A stretch of 36,158 nt of DNA from Prevotella sp. (GTDB taxonomy: Bacteria; Bacteroidota; Bacteroidia; Bacteroidales; Bacteroidaceae): NCBI GenBank assembly GCA_017467565.1, contig JAFUSV010000140.1, positions 1 to 36,158 of the forward strand, given 5' to 3'. The translations under genes and the position numbers were made by a program. Of the stretch, positions 24,256 through 32,400 are shown one piece after another. The notes under the pieces are model-generated. The model had not been told where the DNA came from and searched no databases. It saw only the letters and a program-made list of their open reading frames with translations. Each line of letters begins with the position of its first letter. Position 1 is the stretch's first letter.

Positions 24256-24380
24256 GCCTGATCTTCCACATGAGGGAGTGAGCCTGACCCAATGGTCGAA
24301 AACAGCTGAGATGACAGCGAGCCTCGTAGCCCATCAGGGTGAGCGGCATACCTGCCGGGAGGTATTTGCAGACTCCCAAC

Positions 24381-24442
24381 AGACCCATTCTTAGACCCAC
24401 TCTTAGACCCCTTCCAAGACCCCTTTTTGAACCAAAAGACCC
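24381..24442 (+). repeat. 12-base tandem repeats ahead of the RT
   Basis: AGACCC occurs at 24381, 24393, 24405 and 24417, exactly 12 bases apart, then once more at 24437. The spacer between copies is pyrimidine-rich (ATTCTT, ACTCTT, CTTCCA, CTTTTT). The RT frame is open through them back to 24343 and reads a repeated four-residue pattern ending in Asp-Pro. Confidence 0.8.
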
Positions 24443-24450
24443 AAGCCGCT

Positions 24451-25731
24451 ATGCGTAGAATACGCGATAACAAGGAGAATGAGTCGTTGGATAATGCCTA
24501 TAAGGCTTACGACAAATACTCCGAACAAAAGCATTCCCGTGACTACGTTAAGGCCTTCGATGCCGAGCTGCAGCACAACCTTGAAGAGATTGTAAAGCAA
24601 ATTGCCGATGAGTCTTGGATGCCTAAAGGCTACAAGAAAAAAGTCATCTTTGAAAGAAAAGAAAGGCAACTGGCTAAAGCTCCAATCGAAGACCATGTTT
24701 TGGAGAGTGCTACTATACTGCCATACGAAAAGGCCATATATGACTATTCGACATGGCGAGCTCCAGCCGTGAAACCATCAATGGGTACACACGGCTTGTT
24801 CCGCTTTCTCAGAAATGAACTATATGCATGGCCTCAGGAAGACATGATGTATTATGTTGCCATCGACGCACATCACTATTTCCCCATGATGGACCACGCC
24901 ATTCTGAAAGATGCGCTTGCAAGGCTGGTTAAACCTGGCAAGCTGCTCACCTTCTTATATAAGGTTGTGGACAGCTACCTTCAAGGCGCTCCCTTGGGGA
25001 TTAAGGTCGCTCAGCTCTTTGGTCAGATCTATCTGGCACGATTTGACAGATTGGCAATGCGGTTCTTTGATATAGGCAAGGATCCTGAGAAGCTGGCCTA
25101 CTGGACACAGCGCTATGTTACAGACAGAATCTGCACTGCAAGAACGGATGATGATTACCGTGACTTGTGTCTCGGACCATCTCACCTTTCTCGCAAATTC
25201 CAACAATACGTTGAAGAAGGCATTCCGTTCTATTTCCGTTTTGTCGACAATATTCTATTCAGACATGCTGACAAAACAGCCCTACATATCATTCTCGAAC
25301 TGGCCATTATGCATCTGTCCAGAGACTGGCATGTAACAGTCAACACCGATTACAATGTACGCCCTGTTTGGATGGGCATACGACTGGCAGGATATGTTTT
25401 CTATCATGACCATGTGGCAGTTAGTAAAAGAAACAAAAAAGAACTGGCTAAGAGAGTGAAACGATTGCAGAAACTGGGGTATGACGAGGAACAGATAAGA
25501 GTGAAGTTGGCATCAAGATTTGGCTTCATTAAACATGCAGATTCTATAAATCTTATAAAATCATTAGGTATGGAAAAATCATTAGGAAAGATTATTAAGA
25601 AAAGACGTGTTAGACCGCCATTCCAGGGTATGAACCCTGACCAGAAAGTTCCGTTTTCTTCAGTCGTAAACAAATGTAAAGAAATGTTAATGGGGGGGGG
25701 TAAATCAGCCTCCTACAAAGTTATTTCTTGA
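24451..25731 (+). CDS. DGR-type reverse transcriptase
   Basis: From ATG 24451 it is 426 residues; a TTG start at 24427 in the 12-base repeat is possible. It copies the template RNA with errors opposite adenine. RT motifs are visible in order: an N-terminal motif RQLAKAPIEDHVLE, motif A YVAIDAHHYF with D139, motif B QGAPLGIKVAQLFG with G183 to Q188, motif C FRFVDNILF at 264-267, and the later GIRLAGYVFY. Two departures stand out: Asn267 in place of the second catalytic Asp, and Ala187 where DGR enzymes usually have Ser in GxxxSQ. The C-terminus ends at a run of nine G. By eye the gene is more AT-rich than the fibre genes. Confidence 0.88.
   Translation: MRRIRDNKENESLDNAYKAYDKYSEQKHSRDYVKAFDAELQHNLEEIVKQIADESWMPKGYKKKVIFERKERQLAKAPIEDHVLESATILPYEKAIYDYSTWRAPAVKPSMGTHGLFRFLRNELYAWPQEDMMYYVAIDAHHYFPMMDHAILKDALARLVKPGKLLTFLYKVVDSYLQGAPLGIKVAQLFGQIYLARFDRLAMRFFDIGKDPEKLAYWTQRYVTDRICTARTDDDYRDLCLGPSHLSRKFQQYVEEGIPFYFRFVDNILFRHADKTALHIILELAIMHLSRDWHVTVNTDYNVRPVWMGIRLAGYVFYHDHVAVSKRNKKELAKRVKRLQKLGYDEEQIRVKLASRFGFIKHADSINLIKSLGMEKSLGKIIKKRRVRPPFQGMNPDQKVPFSSVVNKCKEMLMGGGKSASYKVIS
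25692..25700 (+). other. Run of nine G at the RT 3' end
   Basis: Nine G follow AT at 25690. In the present length the RT continues GGG KSASYKVIS to its stop. One G fewer would shift into the frame of the next ORF and give MGGVNQPPTKLF and on, without a stop, to 26104. One G more would stop at once (TAA). Homopolymer tracts of this kind slip during replication or are miscounted in sequencing. Confidence 0.85.
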
Positions 25732-25783
25732 AGACTACGTCATTCAAGACTCGAAAATCGAGAAACAAATAGTTTCTGTCAGC

Positions 25784-26104
25784 ATGTCTGACTCTTCTGG
25801 TCAGATGCAGGATATTCCGAAACAGGTACCAGGCAAGGTGCTTGCTATCAGGTTCAAGAAAATTATCAAGACGTTCGTGACGACTGATTTCAATGGTGAG
25901 GAACAGGAAACCTACCAATTTGAAAAGACACGGGATGAAAAAGGACAACCAACAACGCAGGATGCAGAGTATTACACTTTTACTGGGTCGAAAATCATGA
26001 TTGATCAGGCCATGAGCGATTTCACTCGCGAAGATCTGCCCGTGCCAACAATCATTCAGCAGTTCAGGGGCAAAGATGGTAAGGAATATACTAAATTTAC
26101 TTGA
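25784..26104 (+). CDS. Unknown protein coupled to the RT, possible C-terminal RT domain
   Basis: From ATG 25784 it is 106 residues: mixed strands and helices (VLAIRFKKIIKTFVTTDF, TFTGSKIMIDQAMSDFT), no catalytic motif. The same frame is open upstream to a stop at 25688-25690, and that stretch (NQPPTKLFLEDYVIQDSKI) is protein-like and continuous with the ORF, so ATG 25784 may not be the native start. It could be the C-terminal part of the RT separated by one G in the homopolymer, or a DGR accessory protein. It does not look like Avd, which is a helical bundle. Confidence 0.65.
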   Translation: MSDSSGQMQDIPKQVPGKVLAIRFKKIIKTFVTTDFNGEEQETYQFEKTRDEKGQPTTQDAEYYTFTGSKIMIDQAMSDFTREDLPVPTIIQQFRGKDGKEYTKFT

Positions 26105-26107
26105 ATT

Positions 26108-26497
26108 ATGTACAGACATGTTTATCAAAACCAGCGCACGTATTTGAAATACGATGAGCAGCACATTATCGGTTACCTCAATGAGGAAGTTATTGATAAT
26201 TTCATCCCTCAGCAAAATGCTGCTGAGGATGGGGAGAACCAAGAACCATGGCCAAAGGCCTATGCATACACCGGTACTGAAACCGATGGCGGCACCGTGA
26301 TGAAATGTGAAAATCCCGGTGACTATGGAGAAGTGGCTAACGCCATTATACGAAGCAAGTATTCCGAAAGCCAGGAGCTGGCTATTCAGCGCCATGCGAT
26401 AAACGGTGACTACTCTGAGAGTGCACAGGAATATATGGAATATAATGAATGGTGCACACAAGCAGTAGCCACCGCCAAGAGGTGGGTCTTGGGCTGA
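26108..26497 (+). CDS. Unknown protein, tail-fibre-assembly-like
   Basis: This 129-residue acidic protein starts 4 bases after the previous stop. It ends in a helical stretch (EYMEYNEWCTQAVATAKRW) with Trp spacing reminiscent of tail-fibre assembly chaperones. Its place right after the DGR and fibre genes fits a chaperone for the adhesin, but that is inferred. A strong terminator follows. Confidence 0.55.
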   Translation: MYRHVYQNQRTYLKYDEQHIIGYLNEEVIDNFIPQQNAAEDGENQEPWPKAYAYTGTETDGGTVMKCENPGDYGEVANAIIRSKYSESQELAIQRHAINGDYSESAQEYMEYNEWCTQAVATAKRWVLG

Positions 26498-26513
26498 AAA
26501 TATTGCCTCCATT

Positions 26514-26553
26514 AATACGCTGCTGTCCCTAATGGGGATAACAGCGTATTTTT
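26514..26553 (+). terminator. Terminator closing the fibre/DGR unit
   Basis: AATACGCTG (26514-26522) pairs with CAGCGTATT (26542-26550), with an inner TGTCCC/GGGGATA pair, followed by TTTA. Confidence 0.8.
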
Positions 26554-26580
26554 ATATGGACTCTTTTCTACTTAACTTTG
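26550..26580 (+). promoter_or_regulatory. Promoter of the lysis cassette
   Basis: TAACTTTG (26573-26580) follows TTTT (26550-26553) by 19 bases. The holin ATG is at 26603. The -33 part overlaps the T-run of the terminator. Confidence 0.6.
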
Positions 26581-26602
26581 CCGAAAATTAAATATCAAAG
26601 TT

Positions 26603-27079
26603 ATGGTAGAACAAGTTAAAAACGTTTTCGTCGGTATCGTCATGGCGGTACTCGCGTACCTAAAGCCCATCGAGGGGGAGCTGTGGTCGCTGTTCCTCAT
26701 TTTCTTCGTTAACTTCGTGTTTGGCTATCTGTCTGGCATGATAGCCAAGGGAGAAGACTTCAATTTCAAAAAGGCCTTCCGCTGCATCGGCGAGGCTACA
26801 GTGTTTTTCATCCTCTGCACGGCCATCTATGCTATTGGCAAGTTCAAGGGGCAAGAGGCCGGCGCGCTACAGTGTGTGTCGTTCATCACCTACACCATCA
26901 TCTACTTCTATTCTACTAATGTACTGAAGAATCTGAAGCTGATATTCAAGGAGGGTACCGCTCCATGGAGCGTGGTGTCATTCATCTACTATGTGCTGCG
27001 CTTTAAGTTCATCGAGCGCATCCCATACCTGTCGGACTACATGAATATCAAAGGGAGAAGTGCAGATGGAGAAAGATAG
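26603..27079 (+). CDS. Phage holin
   Basis: This 158-residue membrane protein has about four hydrophobic segments (IVMAVLAYLKPI; LFLIFFVNFVFGYLSGMIA; ATVFFILCTAIYAIG; VSFITYTIIYFYSTN), charged N- and C-termini, and a GK-rich loop, as in Bacteroidota phage holin families. It lies directly before an amidase, overlapping its start, and has its own promoter. Holins form the timed membrane holes that release the endolysin. Confidence 0.75.
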   Translation: MVEQVKNVFVGIVMAVLAYLKPIEGELWSLFLIFFVNFVFGYLSGMIAKGEDFNFKKAFRCIGEATVFFILCTAIYAIGKFKGQEAGALQCVSFITYTIIYFYSTNVLKNLKLIFKEGTAPWSVVSFIYYVLRFKFIERIPYLSDYMNIKGRSADGER

Positions 27080-27770
27080 GATTGCTGTCGCATTGGGGAC
27101 TGCCCATGAGGAATTTACGCCAGGCAAAGGTTCGCCAGATGGCCGATTCCGTGAGCCACGCTACTCGCGAGAGGTGCTGATAGAGGTAGATGCCATCTTG
27201 AAAGGCTATGGCATACGCTCTTTCATAGACTATCTGCCGATGAAACCACGAAAGGAGTGGCGCAGCACAGACTGGCACAAAGAACAGGAACGCGAACTGG
27301 CATGGCGGGTAAACTTCGTGAACAGCTTGTGCCAGAGATACGGCAAGGAAAACGTCATCTACGTGTCACTGCACAACGATGCAGCCGGAGCCGACGGGAA
27401 ATGGCACACTGCCGGAGGCTTTTCTGTATGGACTTCAAAAGGAACCACAAAGAGCGACCAGCTGGCAGAGTTCATCTACGATGCTGCCGAACAGAACCTG
27501 GTTGGATATAAGGCCACGTTTGCTGAACTGAAGAGAAAAGGACTTTATGGCGAGAAGCAGCAGCCCATCCGTATGGATCGCAGTGACGGAGACCGAGACT
27601 GGGAAGCTGGATATTTTGTCTTACGCAAGACATCTTGCCCTGCCGTGCTGATCGAAGCGATGTTCCAGGACAACAAACACGACGTGGCCTTCCTGCTCAG
27701 CGACGAGGGCAGGCAGGCCATCACAAGAACCATCGTTGAAGGTATCATCAAATATATTGAATCGCTATGA
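27066..27770 (+). CDS. N-acetylmuramoyl-L-alanine amidase (endolysin)
   Basis: From ATG 27066 it is 234 residues (a GTG at 27060 is possible). The Amidase_3 zinc and catalytic residues are visible: H14 in GTAHEEF, E30 in REPRYS, H103 in SLHNDA and E197 in VLIEAMF. The enzyme cuts the bond between N-acetylmuramic acid and L-alanine in peptidoglycan. No signal peptide is present, so export depends on the holin, with which it overlaps. Length fits a single-domain endolysin. Confidence 0.88.
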   Translation: MEKDRIAVALGTAHEEFTPGKGSPDGRFREPRYSREVLIEVDAILKGYGIRSFIDYLPMKPRKEWRSTDWHKEQERELAWRVNFVNSLCQRYGKENVIYVSLHNDAAGADGKWHTAGGFSVWTSKGTTKSDQLAEFIYDAAEQNLVGYKATFAELKRKGLYGEKQQPIRMDRSDGDRDWEAGYFVLRKTSCPAVLIEAMFQDNKHDVAFLLSDEGRQAITRTIVEGIIKYIESL

Positions 27771-28342
27771 ATGAATATCACAAGAACATCGTGCTGCTGG
27801 TGTTGGGCGTCATTGCCCTGCACTTGATAGTACGCAACTCGCAGAGCGAGGTAAAACGTCTGAGCGAAGAGCTGGAGCAGGCAAGGACCGAACTGGCACG
27901 CGCCGCAGTACCCGTGCAGCGCGACACCATACGCGACACCGTGGAGGTGGTGACGCAGGCGGTGGTCGAGGTGACGCCCCGGAGGCTGCGCGAAGCGCTG
28001 GCCGCCGACGAGCGGCTCATCAAGGACCTGAAGCTGAAGGTCAGGCAGCTGGAGGCCATGCAGACCACTACACTCGAGACCAGCGACACGGTGCCGGCGC
28101 AGTACCAGCCACGCGACAGCTGCTTCTACTACAGCGACCAGTGGGCCGACCTCTCTCTGCAGCTCAAGGACACCACCTTCTACTACAATATCCGCGACTC
28201 GCTGGCGACCGTCGTCTACCGTGAGTACCGCCACCACTTCCTCTGGTGGAAGTGGGGCACGAAGGGATACCGGGTGAAGATCGTGAACTTCAACCCTCAT
28301 GCGCGAGTGACATATAATAAGTATATCAAGGCTGAAAGGTAG
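27767..28342 (+). CDS. Spanin-like/lysis accessory protein
   Basis: This 191-residue protein has one N-terminal hydrophobic segment (IVLLVLGVIALHLIV, residues 8-22), then a long charged coiled coil (about 25-55 and 80-105), then a more globular C-terminal part with basic and aromatic residues. It overlaps the amidase by ATGA. An anchored coiled-coil protein after holin and endolysin fits an inner-membrane spanin-like function. A match to the DUF6549-type family is possible but was not verified. Confidence 0.65.
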   Translation: MNEYHKNIVLLVLGVIALHLIVRNSQSEVKRLSEELEQARTELARAAVPVQRDTIRDTVEVVTQAVVEVTPRRLREALAADERLIKDLKLKVRQLEAMQTTTLETSDTVPAQYQPRDSCFYYSDQWADLSLQLKDTTFYYNIRDSLATVVYREYRHHFLWWKWGTKGYRVKIVNFNPHARVTYNKYIKAER

Positions 28343-28360
28343 ACTTTTCAGCCTCTTTTT
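28329..28360 (+). terminator. Terminator after the lysis genes
   Basis: AGGCTGAAA (28329-28337) pairs with TTTCAGCCT (28346-28354), followed by CTTTTT. The stem begins within the last codons of the spanin-like gene. Confidence 0.8.
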
Positions 28361-28412
28361 ATGCTCATAAATGTTAAAAGTTTAAGACGGTTGCAAAAAA
28401 GTTACTGAAAGA

Positions 28413-28444
28413 TTTGGCGGTTAATAACTTTTTTGTTACCTTTG
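28413..28444 (+). promoter_or_regulatory. Promoter of the hicAB unit
   Basis: TTTG (28413-28416), 20 bases, TACCTTTG (28437-28444): a perfect match to the Bacteroidota promoter. The hicA ATG follows at 28486. Confidence 0.75.
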
Positions 28445-28485
28445 CATCGTCAGAAATGACAAAGTGATCTAAAATGTATTGAGAC

Positions 28486-28668
28486 ATGAAGTACAACGAG
28501 TTGTACAGGAAGTTAAGGAAAGCAGGATGCTTCCTACTTCATCATGGTGCCGGCCACGATAAGTGGATGAATCCCGGAAACGGCAAATCCACTTGGGTTG
28601 GAAGGCATGGAACGGAAGAAGTGCCAATAGGCACTTTGAAGACTATCTATCAGGAACTCGGGCTTTAG
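28486..28668 (+). CDS. hicA: HicA-like mRNA interferase toxin
   Basis: This 60-residue protein shows the HicA dsRBD-like fold: start MKYNELYRKLRKAGC, then LLHHGAGHDKWMNP, where the conserved catalytic His sits in a GxH context, then basic strands GRHGTEEVPIGTLK. Length is exactly typical. HicA cleaves mRNA to stop growth and is held off by HicB, encoded 58 bases downstream. It has its own promoter and is likely repressed by HicB. Confidence 0.85.
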   Translation: MKYNELYRKLRKAGCFLLHHGAGHDKWMNPGNGKSTWVGRHGTEEVPIGTLKTIYQELGL

Positions 28669-28726
28669 GCCCGTGTTCCTCTTCCGTAAAATTCGAGATA
28701 CTTTGACGATCACTTTTTAATGGAAT

Positions 28727-29158
28727 ATGAGTATGGCAAAGAAAATACAAGTAATCGTAGAGACTGGCAAGGATATGTTCGCTTGCTTTATGGTGGGTGC
28801 GCACGATGGTCTCACCGGGCTTCATGGCGACGGAAAGACTGCCCGCAAGGCCATCAGCAACTTTTACGAATGCTATGAGGAGGAAAAACAATTCTGCCAA
28901 ACTGAAGGCAAGGAGGCTCCAGAACTTGAATTTGAATTCATCTTCGATATCGGGGCGTTCTTCAGCTACTACCTTATCAATGTGTCTGCCTTTGCAGAAT
29001 ATGCCGGCATGAACGCCTCACTGCTCAGACAGTATGCTTGCGGCCTTAAATCGCCGACAAAGGCTACTATTGACAAAATTAGGGCGGCCGTAGATAATTA
29101 TAGAAAGGATATTGCTGCTGGTCTTCTGATAGATAGGCCAGTTCCACAATACATTTAA
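28727..29158 (+). CDS. hicB: HicB-like antitoxin
   Basis: This 143-residue protein has the HicB domain (partial RNase H-like fold: IQVIVETGKDMFACFMVG, then GKTARKAISNFYECYEE) and a C-terminal DNA-binding region (VSAFAEYAGMNASLLRQYACGLKSPTKATIDKI, split here for reading) that reads as a helix-turn-helix. It should neutralise HicA and repress the unit. ATG 28727 (MSMAKK) or ATG 28733 is possible. Confidence 0.8.
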   Translation: MSMAKKIQVIVETGKDMFACFMVGAHDGLTGLHGDGKTARKAISNFYECYEEEKQFCQTEGKEAPELEFEFIFDIGAFFSYYLINVSAFAEYAGMNASLLRQYACGLKSPTKATIDKIRAAVDNYRKDIAAGLLIDRPVPQYI

Positions 29159-29169
29159 GATCACTCAAA

Positions 29170-29200
29170 TCCCCCTGTGCGGGAGCATCGGGGGACTTTT
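29170..29200 (+). terminator. Terminator after hicB
   Basis: TCCCCC (29170-29175) pairs with GGGGGA (29190-29195), followed by CTTTTCTT. With 28329-28360 it isolates the hicAB unit from both neighbours. Confidence 0.7.
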
Positions 29201-29228
29201 CTTAGAAAACAATAAACAACAAGATATA

Positions 29229-29411
29229 ATGATACCGATTGATCCGATAATGGCAGCTGTAGTGGTGATAGGTGTTTTCATCTATTTCGCCCTGAAAGGC
29301 AGCAGCTCCCCAAAGAAGGAGGATAAATCTATCTATGACATCTACAGAGAGATAGGTGAAAAGTCCTCTGAATACGAGCGGTACCAGAACCGCTTGAGCA
29401 ATCACGACTGA
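29229..29411 (+). CDS. Small single-span membrane protein
   Basis: This 60-residue protein has a hydrophobic N-terminal segment (MAAVVVIGVFIYFAL, residues 8-22) and a charged C-terminal tail (KKEDKSIYDIYREIGEKSSEYERYQNR). It is in a short interval between hicB and the tape measure gene. Family unknown. Confidence 0.6.
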   Translation: MIPIDPIMAAVVVIGVFIYFALKGSSSPKKEDKSIYDIYREIGEKSSEYERYQNRLSNHD

Positions 29412-29422
29412 TTATAGCGTAT

Positions 29423-29453
29423 TTTTACTATATGGGAATGGGTGTTAACTTTG
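29423..29453 (+). promoter_or_regulatory. Promoter of the tape-measure operon
   Basis: TAACTTTG (29446-29453) follows TTTT near 29423-29426 by 19 bases. The apparent ATG at 29432 lies within this promoter, so the tape measure start at 29480 is preferred. Confidence 0.6.
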
Positions 29454-29479
29454 CAGAAAAGTTAGCACCCGTTTCTATT

Positions 29480-32400
29480 ATGGCTACAACAGAGAAATAT
29501 ACAACCGTCATTGAACTCAACAGTGAGCAGGCTAAGCGCAATCTGGATGAATTGCGCAGAAAAGTGGAGTCGTGGAAAAGCGACCTGGCTGAAGCAAAGG
29601 AGAAAAAGATGGGCAGAAGTTTTATCGCTGCCATCCGGAAGGAACTGAGCGAGGCAGAGAAGGAACTGAAGAAGTATGATAGTGAGGTGGCACGTACCAT
29701 TGACACGTTGAATGATCTTCAATCGGCTTCCGTTGACCGCATTGAAGAAGCCCAGAAAAGTCTCTTTCGCCTTTCAAAAGAGGCACCGCACGACAGCCCT
29801 TTCTACGAGCAGCTAAATGGCATGCTCGACCAGGTGACGCAAGAACTGGAGAATATCAAGGCTACTAAGGCTTTTGAGCATCTGCAACTGGAGGCTGAAG
29901 GTGCCACCAAGACATTTGCACAGACACGAGCAGAAGCGGAGTTTGTGAGACATACTGTGGAAAATATCGACACGGCATCGCTGAAACAGTTGAAACTTGC
30001 TGAGCAGACCGCCAAGGGTATCAAGGAAACTGCAGGTCAAGGGACTTTGGAGTACAATGGTGCTGCAACAAGTCTTGATAAGATTAGAGAGAAACTGTCT
30101 GAGATTGATGTTCAGGAGCGTAAGGTGGTAACAACGGCTGCTCAATACAACCAGGCAATGAAGGCCATACACAAAGATGAGAAGGTGGTGGCTGACGAAA
30201 TGGAACTTATCGACAGAACGTTGAAGAACCTGAGCACGGCCAGTATTCGCGATTTGGAATTTTCCATCAAAGCACTCAAAGAGCAGATTCAAGATACAGA
30301 GCGCACAGGGGATAGCGTTGAGCAGCTGACAGAAAAACTGAAACTGCTGAATGCAGAACTGAAAAAAGTTCAGGATATGCAGAAGCCGGACGAAAAGAAA
30401 GAGAATTTTTTCGCCCGTAGCATGAACTTCCTGAACAAAAACTGGGGTGCCATCACCCAGACACTGGCTGCATATTCCGGACTACGTGACATAGTAAAAG
30501 GCAGTGTGGAAGCCTTTGCCGAGATGGACCAGGAGATGAACAACGTCCGCAAATATACAGGACAGAGCATCGAAGAAGTGCAGCGCATGAACGAAACGTT
30601 CAAGCAGATGGACACACGCACACCACGCGAGCAGTTGAACCAGCTGGCAGGAAGTGCCGGTCGTCTGGGAATTTCATCTACTTCTGCAGTACTGGAGTTT
30701 GTTGATGCTGCCGATAAGATAAACGTTGCCCTTGGCGATGACCTCGGCAAAGGTGCCGTCGATGCAATTGGTAAACTGGCTATGGCCTTCGGCGAAGATG
30801 AGACGAAAGGCCTGCGAGGTGCCATGCTTGCTACAGGTTCTGCCGTAAATGAGTTGGCGCAAAACTCAGCGGCTCAGGCTGGCTACCTGGTGGACTTTGC
30901 CGCCCGGCTCTCTGGTGTCGGCATACAGGCTGGGATGACACAGTCTCAAATCCTTGGCCTTGGTGCCGCCATGGACGAAAACATGCAGAAGGACGAGATG
31001 GCTGCTACCGCCCTCTCGCAGATCATCACGAAGATGACCACCGATTCAGAGACATTTGCTCGCATAGCAGGGAAAAATGTGGAGGAATTCTCCCGTTTGG
31101 TCAAGAGTGACATGAACGAAGCACTGATGCAGTTCTTCGAGGCCATGAATAAGAAAGGCGGCTTCACCGACCTTGCACCTCTGTTCGAACAGATGGGGCT
31201 TGACGGCACACGTGCCATCGGTGTGCTCTCCACGCTGTCAAGCAAGATTGATGACGTGCGCCGGCATCAGGAACTGGCGACAGCGGCTTACGAGAAGGGC
31301 ACAAGTGTCATCGATGAGTTCAACGTTCAAAATGACACGTACCAGGCAAAGCTGGAGAAAGCACGTAAGGCTTTTTCAGACCTGCGTATCGAACTGGGTG
31401 AGAAACTGCTACCTGTCGCGAGTGTAGCCATCAGCACAACCAGCATCATGGTCAGGCTGCTCAGCACCATCATCAATTTCTTCTTAAAATTCAGGACTAC
31501 TATTATAACGGTGACTGTTGCAATGGGTTTACTGACAGCTGCAAAATACAAGGATATCGCAGTCACTAAGCTCCAGAATTTCTGGAACGTCACACTGTTG
31601 GGTACCATGAAGAAGCTATATGCTGCCGTCATGGCTAACCCTTGGGCTGCAGCAGCTGTCGGAGTCGCAGCACTTGTAGGCTTTATCGCTGACCTCACTA
31701 GACGTTCCACCGAGGCAACGGTGGCACAGAAGGCCATGGCAAGCGTTGAGCATGATGCTACTGTGAAAGCAGAATTGGAACGTCAGAAAATAGAGGAACT
31801 TAGAAAGAAAATTCACGACAATAACCTAAAACTCTCTGAACGTCGTAAATATATCGAAGATCTCCAGGAGATTGTTCCGGACTATGTAGCCAAAATCTCC
31901 GAGGAAGGCCGTGTGTACGAGGAAAGCACCGAAGCACTTGATAAGTATATCCAAAAGATCAAGGAAAAAGCAATGGTAGACGGTGCAAAGGCAAAGATGG
32001 AGGAACTGGCCGCTGACAGGGCTGAACTGGTCGCAGAAAGAATGCGCAAAAACGAGGAAATCGACCAGCGTAGGAAAGAGGAAGCCGAGAGACAGAGGAA
32101 CAGGGCTAACAGGCCCCAGACGTCACAAGGCAATGTCGCTCCTGGTAGCGTCTATGAGAACATGGGCGCTTCGGCTGAAATAGCAGCCATGGAGGCAAGC
32201 CGGGCAAGAATAGACCGGAAAATCGAAGAAACAGACAAGGCCATTGAACTGATGGGCGAGGTCGCTAAAGATGCTGCACGATCTGTCAGGGAAGCAGCCG
32301 GCGATGGCTCTGAAAATAATGGTACGAACTTTGACACCCGTTCGTTCTGGGAGCAGGAGCTTAAAGACCGCCGGGCTAAGCTGAAAGCGTTGCGTGACGA

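Noticed and set aside
24127..24261. Small gene covering the template repeat
   Set aside because: The 44-codon frame mirrors the adhesin C-terminus because it is its template; there is no separate sign of translation.
29432..29479. Tape measure start at ATG 29432
   Set aside because: This codon lies within the promoter, and the -7 box is downstream of it.
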